This document shows positions 9,391-16,662 of a stretch of DNA of 64,000 nt, in pieces; position 1 is the stretch's first letter; every line of letters begins with the position of its first letter. Made by a program: the position numbers and the translations under genes. Location: NCBI RefSeq assembly GCF_017355985.1, contig NZ_JAFIQU010000014.1, positions 100,888 through 164,887 on the forward strand, read 5' to 3'. The DNA is from Arenibaculum pallidiluteum. Its GTDB lineage: Bacteria; Pseudomonadota; Alphaproteobacteria; Azospirillales; Azospirillaceae. The notes under the pieces were generated by a model. It searched no databases and was not told the DNA's origin. It saw nothing but the letters and a program-made list of their open reading frames with translations.

Positions 9391-9699
9391 ATGCACTACC
9401 TTTTCATCAGCCCCGATTCCGGCACCCGCCATTCAGGCCCCTCCCCTTCTGGGCGGCGCCCGATCGTCACGCCTCGGCCTGCGGACCGCTCGCCCGGGGT
9501 TCCCGGCCGTGCAGTCTCCGCATTGGCCGGGATCCTGTTGTCGCTGATCCGCGAGATCCGGAACCGCCGGGCCATCAAGAAGCTCGCGGAGTTCGACGAC
9601 CGCGAGCTCGCCGATATCGGAACCAGCCGGTCAAGCATCGAAAGCGCGGTGCGTTACGGCCGGCCCGACGATGCCCGGACCGGGTTCCCCCCTCACTGA
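9391..9699 (+). CDS. DUF1127 domain protein
   Basis: Small basic protein of 102 residues from ATG 9391. The first 45 residues are a Pro/Ser/Arg-rich lead; a short hydrophobic helix (VSALAGILLSLI) leads into the DUF1127 motif RNRRAIKKLAEFDDRELADI, then GTSRSSIESAVRYGRP. DUF1127 (YjiS-like) proteins are common in Alphaproteobacteria; some members are involved in RNA or phosphate-stress phenotypes, but no activity can be assigned here. The 45-residue extension is longer than in the shortest members. An in-frame TTG seven codons upstream is a less likely start. Confidence 0.8.
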   Translation: MHYLFISPDSGTRHSGPSPSGRRPIVTPRPADRSPGVPGRAVSALAGILLSLIREIRNRRAIKKLAEFDDRELADIGTSRSSIESAVRYGRPDDARTGFPPH

Positions 9700-9801
9700 C
9701 GGCGACCTCCCGGACGCGCCGCCGGTCCGGCCGGGCATCTGATCGTCACGCGCCCGGCCGGGCCATCGGCGAGCCCTCGCCGCTCGTCCGAGACGCCACC
9801 C

Positions 9802-10098
9802 TCACTGTCCCAGCGAGGCTATGATCTCGCGGAAGGCGCGCTCGGGAAACGCCTTCAGCGTCTTAGTGCGCACCGCGCCCAGGCTGCCGAGCATCAGCGT
9901 GAAGCGCGCGGCGACGGCATCGTCGGGTGCCTCGAAGACGATGACGATGTCGAACTCGCCCATCGTCATGAAGAACTCCTTGAAGTCACCGCCCATGTCG
10001 CGAAGGGCGGCCCGCGCGGAATCGAGACGATCGGGTGAGCGTGCCACCTGGCGGATGCCCAGCTCCGTCCAGTTGGCGAGCATGATGTAGGTCGTCAT
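9802..10098 (-). CDS. GYD domain protein
   Basis: Protein of 98 residues starting MTTYIMLANWTELGIRQV, the usual opening of GYD-domain proteins; MTMGEFDIVIVFEAPDD near residue 47 is the second hallmark strand. GYD proteins are small ferredoxin-like alpha/beta folds of unknown function, often assumed to bind a ligand or act as dimers. Start ATG 10098 has an excellent site, GGAGGAGAGG. The next gene on the same strand (SnoaL-like) ends about 125 bases upstream, so co-transcription is possible. Nothing unusual. Confidence 0.85.
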   Translation of the reverse strand: MTTYIMLANWTELGIRQVARSPDRLDSARAALRDMGGDFKEFFMTMGEFDIVIVFEAPDDAVAARFTLMLGSLGAVRTKTLKAFPERAFREIIASLGQ

Positions 10099-10224
10099 GG
10101 CCTCTCCTCCGTCGTGCGAAGGGGATTCTCGCTCCATGACGGAAACACCGGCCGGGGCAGGAAGTCGCCCCGGCCGGTGGGAGCCGCGCGGGCTGCGTCG
10201 GATTTCGCGGCGCGCGGAGACCGG

Positions 10225-10752
10225 TCAGGGGATCCGTCTGATCACGTCGTCATAGGCCGGGAGGTCGAGATAGGCCGTCACTTCGACAGCCTTGCCGTCG
10301 CGCAGCCGGAAGATCCAGGCATAGCTGTTCCGGTAGGGCTGGCCGTCGCGTGCGGTGGCCGTGCCGTCCCAATGCACGATCACATGGTCGCCATCCGCCC
10401 AAAGCCCGTGGACGACGGGCCGCACTGGGCTGGACAGGCGTTCCGCGAAGGGCCGCACCGCGCGTTCCATGAAGTCCGCGAGGCCGCGGTAGGTCCCCGC
10501 GGCAGTGCCTGAGCCGGCGATGGTCCACGCGGCATTAGGCGCCAGGACCTCCTCGAAGAAGCCGGTACCGCCCGCAGCCCACCGCGCGAAGGCATCGCCG
10601 ATCACCCGCTTGTTGCGTTCCTCGACCGCCTCCCGCATGTGGTCGGGGGCCGCGGACGCAGGCTGGGTGTCGGCATGGGTGTTTGCATGAGCGGCCGGGG
10701 AGGAAAGGGCCGCAATCACGGCCAGCACCATCGGAATTGAAAAGCGGCGCAT
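10225..10752 (-). CDS. Exported SnoaL-like / NTF2-family protein
   Basis: Protein of 175 residues with a signal peptide (MRRFSIPMVLAVIAALSS, cleavage likely after AHA near 26) and one SnoaL-like domain (about 45-170): a helix ERNKRVIGDAFARWAAG, then strands ending in RLRDGKAVEVTAYLDLPAYDD. The domain forms a cone that often holds a small ligand; many members are non-catalytic. Export to the periplasm is less common for this family. ATG 10752 is preceded by GAAGGG. It shares a divergent promoter region with the gene at 11082. Substrate unknown. Confidence 0.8.
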   Translation of the reverse strand: MRRFSIPMVLAVIAALSSPAAHANTHADTQPASAAPDHMREAVEERNKRVIGDAFARWAAGGTGFFEEVLAPNAAWTIAGSGTAAGTYRGLADFMERAVRPFAERLSSPVRPVVHGLWADGDHVIVHWDGTATARDGQPYRNSYAWIFRLRDGKAVEVTAYLDLPAYDDVIRRIP

Positions 10753-11081
10753 GTCGATGATCCCTTCATCTTTGGTCGGCGGCCTGCCCGGGGATGCCCG
10801 GGCTGCCGCCGGCTCCAACGGTGTCGGCAGGATCGTGCCTGCGGCCGCCGGACCGGTAGACCGATCCTGCGGCGTCCTTGCCGGATCGCGCGGATCCGCC
10901 CCAGACCATGCATCCCTGGCCGCGCGGCGGAAGAATGTCACGGCCTGGCTATTTGACCGCGGGGCGGTCTCGCAGGACGATCGGATGCGGCCGCCGGCGG
11001 CCACGGGTCGGCGGCTGGAACGCGCATTCGATCCGGGGAGCCGGCCCGGCACAGAGGCGGGCAGGATGGGCAAGGGGCAGC
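10753..11081. other. Intergenic region, 329 bases, divergent promoters
   Basis: This gap lies between the divergent SnoaL-like gene and the hypothetical gene at 11082. I see no supported small gene, repeat or hairpin of note. It presumably holds the two promoters. Confidence 0.35.
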
Positions 11082-11546
11082 ATGAGCAAGAACAGCAGGA
11101 ACAAGGCCGTCGGCTCCAGGCAGGCCCGGCCGGCGGCATCCACGGCGCCCAAGGCTCAGCCCAGGCTTCAGGGCGCAGCCCCGTCGAAGCCCATGCCGAG
11201 GCCGCCGTCTCGCCCTGAGCCTGATTCCGCGGGGGTCAGCATCACGGTTCCGGAACGCGGGCGCAGCCTGATCGAGAGCGCGGTGAGCCTGATGCAGGCC
11301 GGAGAGGATCCCGCGACCGCCCTGCTGCGCGCCGTCGGCAGCCAGCGCCAGGCCGAGGCCCCTTCGCGGCGGCCGCCGGTCCAGGACGACGATCAGGCGC
11401 GCCTGCGCGACGAGAGGAACATGACGCTCCTGCGCTCGCGCCTCGAGGCGAGCGAGCTTCAGGCGGCCGCGGTGCTGGGGCGGCACCTCCAGCAGCTGAA
11501 GGGATGGCGCCGGATGCTGGTGCGCTTCGCCGGCATCGACGCGTGA
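11082..11546 (+). CDS. Hypothetical protein with basic, disordered N-terminus
   Basis: Unrecognised 154-residue protein. Residues 1-50 are rich in Lys, Arg, Pro, Ala and Ser, likely disordered; residues 55-150 look helical, with ERGRSLIESAVSLMQAGEDP and a long helix LRSRLEASELQAAAVLGRHL near 115-135. The start has AAGGGG about 8 bases upstream. No domain is recognised. A strong palindrome follows the stop and separates it from the convergent ocd gene. Confidence 0.6.
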   Translation: MSKNSRNKAVGSRQARPAASTAPKAQPRLQGAAPSKPMPRPPSRPEPDSAGVSITVPERGRSLIESAVSLMQAGEDPATALLRAVGSQRQAEAPSRRPPVQDDDQARLRDERNMTLLRSRLEASELQAAAVLGRHLQQLKGWRRMLVRFAGIDA

Positions 11547-11558
11547 GCACGGCCGCGG

Positions 11559-11582
11559 CCGGGCGGACCGCGGTCCGCCCGG
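11559..11582. terminator. Bidirectional terminator palindrome
   Basis: A perfect 24-bp GC palindrome lies between convergent genes ending at 11546 (+) and 11590 (-). It would form a stable hairpin in either transcript. There is no T-tract, so Rho-independent termination is likely but not certain. Confidence 0.5.
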
Positions 11583-11589
11583 GCCGGCA

Positions 11590-12657
11590 TCATGCGATCC
11601 GCGCCGGCGCAGCCGCCGGCTTGGCGGCGCGCAGGATCATCCCGAACAGGTCCCGCGGCTCGTCCGGGTCGGCCAGCATGTCCAGGTTCTCGTAGAGCCC
11701 GGTGCCCGCCACCTTGTCCCGGACATAGCGCAGGGCAGAGAAGTCCTCGACCGCGAAGCCGACGGAATCGAATAGGGTGATCTGCCGCGGGCTCCGCCGG
11801 CCGGGCGCCTGGCCCGTCATCACCTTCCAGAGCTCGGTCACGGGATGGTCGGATGCGAGTTGCTGGATCTCGCCCTCGATCCGCGTCTGGGGGGCGTATT
11901 CCACGAAGATGTCGGACCGCATCAGGATGTCCCGGTGCAGCTCCGTCTTCCCGGGGCAGTCCCCGCCGACCGCGTTGATGTGCACCCCCGCCCCGACCAT
12001 GTTGTCGGTCAGGATCGTGGCATACTGCTTGTCCGCGGTGACCGTGGTGATGATGTCCGCGCCCTCGACCGCCTCCTCGGTCGAGCGGCAGGGGACGATG
12101 TCGAAGCCGCGGCCGCGCAGGTTGCGCATGCACTTCTCGGACGCGCCGGGATCGATGTCGTAGAGCCGAAGGCTGCGCACGCCGAGCAGGGCCCCGAAGG
12201 CGAGCGCCTGAAACTCCGACTGCGCGCCGTTGCCGATGATCGCCATGCACCGCGCACCGGGCGGCGCCAGGTGCCGGGCCGCCACGGCCGAGGTGGCGGC
12301 CGTGCGCAGCGCCGTCAGGATGGTCATCTCCGACATCAGCACGGGGTATCCGTTGCCGACATCGGACAGCACGCCGAAGGCCGCCACGGTCTGGCGTCCC
12401 TCGCGCGCGTTCTTGGGGTGGCCGTTGACGTATTTGAACCCATAGACACGGCCGTCGCTGGTGGGCATCAGCTCGATGACGCCCTCGGCGCTGTGGGTGG
12501 CGAGGCGGGGCGTCTTGTCGAAGGCCTCCCACCGGCGGAAGTCCTCCTCGACATAGTCGGCGAGCTCCGTGAGGAAGCGCTCCACCCCGATGTGCAGCAC
12601 CAGCTTCATCATGTGGTCGACGCTGACGAAGGGGACGATGTTCAGGTTGGGGATCAC
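11590..12657 (-). CDS. ocd: Ornithine cyclodeaminase
   Basis: Converts L-ornithine to L-proline and ammonia using bound NAD; 355 residues. The N-terminal block ANLNIVPFxSV-like (here NLNIVPFVSVDHMM), VIELMPTSDGRVYGFKYVNG, GRQTVAAFGVLSDV and the Rossmann motif IIGNGAQSEFQALAF (about 137-151) match the Agrobacterium Ocd family closely, as does the C-terminal ITLFDSVGFAVEDFSALRY. The start is GTG 12657, which overlaps the arginase TGA as GTGA and has GAGGAG upstream, so translation is probably coupled. With arginase it makes arginine to ornithine to proline. Length is normal. Confidence 0.93.
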   Translation of the reverse strand: MIPNLNIVPFVSVDHMMKLVLHIGVERFLTELADYVEEDFRRWEAFDKTPRLATHSAEGVIELMPTSDGRVYGFKYVNGHPKNAREGRQTVAAFGVLSDVGNGYPVLMSEMTILTALRTAATSAVAARHLAPPGARCMAIIGNGAQSEFQALAFGALLGVRSLRLYDIDPGASEKCMRNLRGRGFDIVPCRSTEEAVEGADIITTVTADKQYATILTDNMVGAGVHINAVGGDCPGKTELHRDILMRSDIFVEYAPQTRIEGEIQQLASDHPVTELWKVMTGQAPGRRSPRQITLFDSVGFAVEDFSALRYVRDKVAGTGLYENLDMLADPDEPRDLFGMILRAAKPAAAPARIA

Positions 12658-13604
12658 GATCGGAAGCTCCTCGTGGGATAATCCAGGACGCGGCGGCCCA
12701 TCAGGCTCGCCAGCAGGTCCACCATCAGGATCGCGGTGCGCCCGCGCTCGTCGAGGAAGGGGTTGAGCTCCACCAGCTCGACGCTGCTGACCAGCCCGCT
12801 CTCGTGCAGCATCTCCATCACGAGATGCGCCTCGCGGAAGGTGGCGCCGCCGGGCACGGTGGTGCCGACGCCGGGCGCGATGCCGGGGTCGAGGAAATCC
12901 ACGTCCAGGCTGACATGCAGCAGGCCGTCGGCTTCCGCCACGCGCTGCAGGAAGGGGCGCAGCAGCGGCGCGATGCCGTGCTCGTCGATCCGGCGCATGT
13001 CGTGGACGGTGATCCCGGAATGCTCGAGCGCCCGCCGCTCCGCGGGATCGACGCTGCGGATCCCCAGCATGCAGACATTGGCGGGATCGAGGCATGCCGG
13101 CGGCCGCGGGAAAAAGCCGTCGAAGCCCGGGCGCCCGGTGGCATAGGCCATGGGAACGCCATGGAGGTTGCCGGTCTCCGACGTCTCCAGGGTGTGGAAG
13201 TCGGGATGGGCGTCGAGCCAAAGCACGAACAGCGGCCGGCGCATCTCCGCCGCCCGCAGCGCCAGCCCGGTCAGGGTACCGGCGGCAAGACAGTGATCGC
13301 CGCCCAGGAAGATCGGCATGGCGTCCCGGCCAGCGCTCGCCTCGTAGGCGTGGCGGGCCAGCGCGGCTGTCCATCCCGCGACCTCCGGAAGGAGCTTCAG
13401 CGCGCCGTTGCCATGGGTCATGGGCCGCAGCGGCACCGGCGCCACGTTGCCGAGGTCGGCGACCTCGTAGCCGAGATCGGCCAGGGACTTCGCGATCCCG
13501 GCGGCACGGAAGGCGCTCGGCCCCATCTCGCAGCCGGGACGTCCGGCGCCGTCCTGCACCGGAACGCCGATCAGGCGGCATTGCGTCACGTGTCGAAGGC
13601 TCAT
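12654..13604 (-). CDS. rocF: Arginase
   Basis: Hydrolyses L-arginine to ornithine and urea in the cytoplasm; 316 residues. All manganese-binding motifs of the ureohydrolase family are present: GGDH (101-104), DAHPDFH (131-137) and SLDVDFLDP (232-240), plus the late VELVELNPFLD. The next gene, ocd, overlaps by 4 bases and uses the ornithine produced. The divergent Lrp-type regulator suggests induction by arginine or ornithine. Related agmatinase-type enzymes cannot be fully excluded from sequence alone, but pairing with ocd supports arginase. Confidence 0.92.
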   Translation of the reverse strand: MSLRHVTQCRLIGVPVQDGAGRPGCEMGPSAFRAAGIAKSLADLGYEVADLGNVAPVPLRPMTHGNGALKLLPEVAGWTAALARHAYEASAGRDAMPIFLGGDHCLAAGTLTGLALRAAEMRRPLFVLWLDAHPDFHTLETSETGNLHGVPMAYATGRPGFDGFFPRPPACLDPANVCMLGIRSVDPAERRALEHSGITVHDMRRIDEHGIAPLLRPFLQRVAEADGLLHVSLDVDFLDPGIAPGVGTTVPGGATFREAHLVMEMLHESGLVSSVELVELNPFLDERGRTAILMVDLLASLMGRRVLDYPTRSFRS

Positions 13605-13660
13605 CTGAGGGTGTCTTCGGCTGTTCCGCCCGCCAACAGCAGACCACAGGCGCGCGGCGG

Positions 13661-13675
13661 ATTGGACAGGCCAAT
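13661..13675. promoter_or_regulatory. Lrp-type operator candidate ATTGG-N5-CCAAT
   Basis: A perfect inverted repeat lies between divergent arginase and the Lrp-family gene, one base upstream of a consensus -35. This is the expected place for autoregulation and operon activation by an Lrp/AsnC protein. Confidence 0.45.
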
Positions 13676-13704
13676 TTGACAGGATTGTTGAAGTGGCTTA
13701 GCAA
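13676..13704 (+). promoter_or_regulatory. Likely sigma-70 promoter of the Lrp gene
   Basis: TTGACA at 13676-13681 is a perfect -35 box; a weak -10 (TAGCAA, 13699-13704) follows after 17 bases. The promoter ends 37 bases before the start codon at 13742. Confidence 0.45.
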
Positions 13705-13741
13705 AATGCGTGGTTACGCTTCTCAGATCGGCGGAGGCGGC

Positions 13742-14191
13742 ATGCAGACGGAGATGGACGCGCTCGACGAGCGGCTGGTCACCCTGCTGCGCCATGACGG
13801 GCGGAGCAGCATCTCCGAGCTCGCGGCGGCGCTTCGGGTGTCGCGGGCGACGGTGCGCGCGCGGATGGACCGGCTGCGGGATTCCGGCGTCATCCTGGGC
13901 TATACCGTGATCCTGCGCGCCGACACGGTGGAGGCGCCAGTCCGCGGGATCATGCTGATCGAGGTCGAGGGAGCGTCCGGCGACCGCGTCGTGCGGACCC
14001 TGAGCGGCTTTCCCGAGATCCTGGAGATCCACAGCACCAATGGCCGCTGGGACCTGATCGTGGAGCTGTCCGCCTCCAGCCTGCCGGAACTCGACGCGGT
14101 CCTGCGCAGGATCCGCCTGGTCCCGGGGATCACGAGCAGCGAGACGAACCTGCTCCTGAACACGCCGCGCAGCACCCGGGCCCGCCTGTAG
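13742..14191 (+). CDS. Lrp/AsnC family transcriptional regulator
   Basis: DNA-binding regulator of 149 residues. N-terminal helix-turn-helix (about 5-55: LVTLLRHDGRSSISELAAAL, then RVSRATVRARMDRLRDSGVI) and C-terminal ligand-binding ferredoxin-like (RAM) domain with GFPEILEIHSTNGRWDLIVEL near 95-115. ATG 13742 follows GGAGG. It is divergent from arginase-ocd and very likely controls them, with arginine or ornithine as a probable effector (inference from position and from PutR/ArgR-type Lrp proteins). Length and domain order are normal. Confidence 0.9.
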   Translation: MQTEMDALDERLVTLLRHDGRSSISELAAALRVSRATVRARMDRLRDSGVILGYTVILRADTVEAPVRGIMLIEVEGASGDRVVRTLSGFPEILEIHSTNGRWDLIVELSASSLPELDAVLRRIRLVPGITSSETNLLLNTPRSTRARL

Positions 14192-14294
14192 GCCCCCGTC
14201 TGAAGGCCCGTCGCCCGCAAAAACTGTTCGCTTCCTTCGCAGTGGTCGGTATGGTTCCCGCAACCGCAGGTGACGCGGCAGGATCGGACGGATC

Positions 14295-14693
14295 ATGGAT
14301 CACCAGGGACGGCAGGAGCGGAGACGGCGCTGCATCGGCCTCGTGGCCGGCGCCCTCGCCTTCCTCGTGCAGGTGATCGCATGGTCCTGGTTCCCGGCCA
14401 TGACGGCTTCGGCCGCCGAAACCGTTCCGATCTGCTCGGCGGACGGCATCACCTACCACGTGGTTCAGGTGGACCCGGACGCCCCGTCCGGCGAGCAGCC
14501 GGCGGGCAAGGGCGGGCACGGCTGCCCGCTGTGCCCGCTGGTCTCCGGCCTGTCGGTGCCGCCGCCCGACGCCGTTCTGGTCCTGCCCGCCGCCATGGTG
14601 CGGCAGGGCAGCATCGCCCTTCCCGGCGAGCGCATCGCGGCCGGCTGGTTCCTCTCGACCCTCCAGGCCCGCGCCCCGCCGACGGCGGCCTGA
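14295..14693 (+). CDS. DUF2946 family membrane-anchored protein (copy 1)
   Basis: Small protein of 132 residues with an N-terminal membrane segment or signal (CIGLVAGALAFLVQVIAWSW, about 13-32) and a Cys motif GCPLCPLVSGLSVPP at 76-90, the hallmark of DUF2946. Such proteins often accompany copper genes and may bind metal through the CxxC pair (Cys77, Cys80). The C-terminus is AGWFLSTLQARAPP. A shorter-motif paralogue lies at 16035. It precedes a PCu(A)C chaperone gene and a SCO gene on the same strand, so a copper role is a reasonable inference. Confidence 0.8.
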   Translation: MDHQGRQERRRRCIGLVAGALAFLVQVIAWSWFPAMTASAAETVPICSADGITYHVVQVDPDAPSGEQPAGKGGHGCPLCPLVSGLSVPPPDAVLVLPAAMVRQGSIALPGERIAAGWFLSTLQARAPPTAA

Positions 14694-14803
14694 CGCCGCC
14701 CGAGCTGCGCGCCCGAGGTTCCGGCGGGCACGGCGGCGATCCCCGACGCGGATCCGCGTTCGACCGGCGTGTCCCGCCGCGAACGCGTTCTCATCCATGC
14801 CAC

Positions 14804-14880
14804 GCAGGTGCGCCCTCGGCGCACGTCCTCGCAGATGCGCCTCCGGCGCACGTCCTCGCAGATGCGCCTCCGGCGCACGG
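14804..14880 (+). repeat. 27-bp tandem repeat (2.85 copies) with hairpin cores
   Basis: Three head-to-tail units (14804-14830, 14831-14857, 14858-14880). Copies 2 and 3 are identical over the bases present; copy 1 differs at a few bases. Each holds a small inverted repeat, TGCGCC-N2/3-GGCGCA, so the RNA leader before the PCu(A)C gene could fold into three stem-loops. The third copy ends right at the ribosome binding site. Confidence 0.8.
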
Positions 14881-14888
14881 AGACAGCC

Positions 14889-15377
14889 ATGCGATTCATC
14901 GCACGCCCCATCGCCGCGGCGGCCCTCGCCGCCTCGCTCGCAACCCTCCCCGCGCATGCCCGCGCCGCGGACATCGAGGTTCACCGGGCCTGGACCCGCG
15001 CGACCCCGCCGGGCGCCCCGACCGCTGGCGGCTACATGGTCGTGCGGAACACAGGTGCCACCGGCGATCGCATACTCGGCGGCTCGACGCCGATCGCCGA
15101 GAGGGTCGAGGTCCACGAGATGGCCGTCGTCGACGGCGTCATGAAGATGCGGGCCCTGGCCGACGGCCTCGCGGTCCCGGCCGGCGGCGAGGTGACCCTC
15201 GCGCCCGGCGGCCACCACCTCATGCTGATCGGCCTGAGGGATTCGCTGAAGGCCGGAACCACGGTTCCGCTGACGCTGACCTTCGAGAAGGCCGGCGATC
15301 TCCGGCTCGACCTCTCCGTCGCCGCGATCGGCGGCATGCCGGGTCACGGGGCCGCCGCCGCGGGAGGCCAGCCATGA
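14889..15377 (+). CDS. PCu(A)C periplasmic copper chaperone
   Basis: Periplasmic Cu(I) carrier, 162 residues, that delivers copper to the CuA site of cytochrome oxidase or to SCO. A signal peptide spans about 1-27 (AHARA cleavage). The cupredoxin-like domain carries the copper ligands of the H(M)X10MX21HXM type: His76 and Met78 in EVHEM, Met87, His110 and Met112 in GGHHLM. GGAGA precedes ATG 14889. Its stop overlaps the ATG of the SCO gene (ATGA), so the two are translationally coupled. A tandem repeat forms its leader. Confidence 0.92.
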   Translation: MRFIARPIAAAALAASLATLPAHARAADIEVHRAWTRATPPGAPTAGGYMVVRNTGATGDRILGGSTPIAERVEVHEMAVVDGVMKMRALADGLAVPAGGEVTLAPGGHHLMLIGLRDSLKAGTTVPLTLTFEKAGDLRLDLSVAAIGGMPGHGAAAAGGQP

Positions 15378-15988
15378 AGCTCCGGTCCATCCTGCCGCTC
15401 CTGGCCGTCGCCTTCGTTCTGGTCCTCTCCGCGATCGCGGTGGTGGCGACCTTCGGCCTCGGGCAGCGCCCCGGGACCACTGCGCGGGACGCGGGCGTGG
15501 CCGATATCGGCGGCCCCTTCCGCATGCTCGACCAGAAGGGATCGGCCGTGACCGAGGCGGACCTGCTCGGCAAGCCGACGGTGATCTTCTTCGGCTTCAC
15601 CTTCTGCCCCGAGGTGTGCCCGACAACGCTGCACGAGCTGACCACGGCCATCCAGGAGCTGGGGCCCGATGCCGATCGGCTCAACTTCGTCTTCGTGTCG
15701 GTCGACCCCGAGCGCGACACGCCGGAGCAACTCGCCCTGTATCTCTCGGCGTTCGATCCGCGCATCCGCGGCTTCACCGGCACGCAGGAGCAGGTGGACG
15801 GGATCGCCAAGGCCTATCGCGTCTATCACAGGCGCGTGCCGACCGGCGATGGCAGCTACACCATGGACCATACGGCGACCGTGTACCTGATGGACGCCGA
15901 CGGCCGCTTCTCCGGCACCATCGCCTATGCCGAGAACCGCGACACCGCCCTGGGCAAGCTGCGCCGGCTCGCCGGCCTGAGGGCATGA
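15374..15988 (+). CDS. SCO family copper-binding protein
   Basis: SCO1/SenC-type thioredoxin-fold protein of 204 residues, anchored by an N-terminal membrane helix (about 5-27). The metal site is complete: CPEVC with Cys78 and Cys82, and the distal His166 in YTMDHTATVYLMD. It helps assemble the CuA centre of cytochrome c oxidase or acts as a redox protein. The overlap with the PCu(A)C gene and the two flanking DUF2946 genes indicate one copper operon. Length and motifs are typical. Confidence 0.93.
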   Translation: MKLRSILPLLAVAFVLVLSAIAVVATFGLGQRPGTTARDAGVADIGGPFRMLDQKGSAVTEADLLGKPTVIFFGFTFCPEVCPTTLHELTTAIQELGPDADRLNFVFVSVDPERDTPEQLALYLSAFDPRIRGFTGTQEQVDGIAKAYRVYHRRVPTGDGSYTMDHTATVYLMDADGRFSGTIAYAENRDTALGKLRRLAGLRA

Positions 15989-16034
15989 GCGGCGCCATGG
16001 ACGCAAAGCCGTCCGGCGCCGCGGGACGCAGGGC

Positions 16035-16445
16035 ATGACCTTCCGGCGGCACGGGCGGGACCGGGGCGGCATCGGCCTTACGGCCGGCGCGCTCGCGTTC
16101 CTGTGCCAGATGATCGCCTGGGCCTGGTGCCCCATCGCGGGACCGGCGAACGTGGTCCTCGTTCCCTTTTGCACGCCGGACGGCATGGTCCATCGCGCCG
16201 TCTCGGCAGAAGACGGCAAGCCGGTCCCGGACGGCGGCGGGCCCGCCGGCAAACGGTCCGATGCGCCCGAATCCGGATGCCCGCTGGGGGCCCTGCTCTC
16301 GGGGCTTTCCGCTCCGCCCGCCAATATCACTCTCGTTCCGCCGGGCACCCCGCCCCGGCATGGCGCTCCCAGCCTGGCCGGCCAGACCGTCGCCACCGGC
16401 TGGTTCCTTTCGACGCTCCAGGCCCGGGCACCGCCCGCGGCCTGA
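16035..16445 (+). CDS. DUF2946 family protein (copy 2, lacks second Cys)
   Basis: Paralogue of the protein at 14295, 136 residues, sharing the membrane segment (IGLTAGALAFLCQMIAWAW) and the ending TGWFLSTLQARAPPAA. In the Cys motif the second Cys is replaced: GCPLGALLSG with Cys82 and Gly85. It has other Cys residues (24, 32, 46) that could compensate. It lies 46 bases after the SCO stop, so it is probably the last small gene of the copper operon. A 7-bp hairpin (16437-16453) spans its stop codon. Confidence 0.75.
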   Translation: MTFRRHGRDRGGIGLTAGALAFLCQMIAWAWCPIAGPANVVLVPFCTPDGMVHRAVSAEDGKPVPDGGGPAGKRSDAPESGCPLGALLSGLSAPPANITLVPPGTPPRHGAPSLAGQTVATGWFLSTLQARAPPAA

Positions 16446-16662
16446 GAGGCCGCATCGGCGCGGGCTTGCGGGTTCCACCCGCCCTCACCGCCCGTCCCGC
16501 AGTCGCTGCTCACCCATCCCCCGGACTTCAGCGCGCGCCGGCAGGCGCACGCGCCTCGTCACGACGGCTCCGTCCCGTTCCCCTGGCGTCCGCGCCGGAA
16601 ACGGGCTTGCCGCTTCTCTGCCATCAGGCGGCTTCCATGCCGCCCTACCGAAGGTCCATGCC

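Noticed and set aside
14804..14880. Possible CRISPR array
   Set aside because: The units are directly tandem with no unique spacers, and no cas gene is present.
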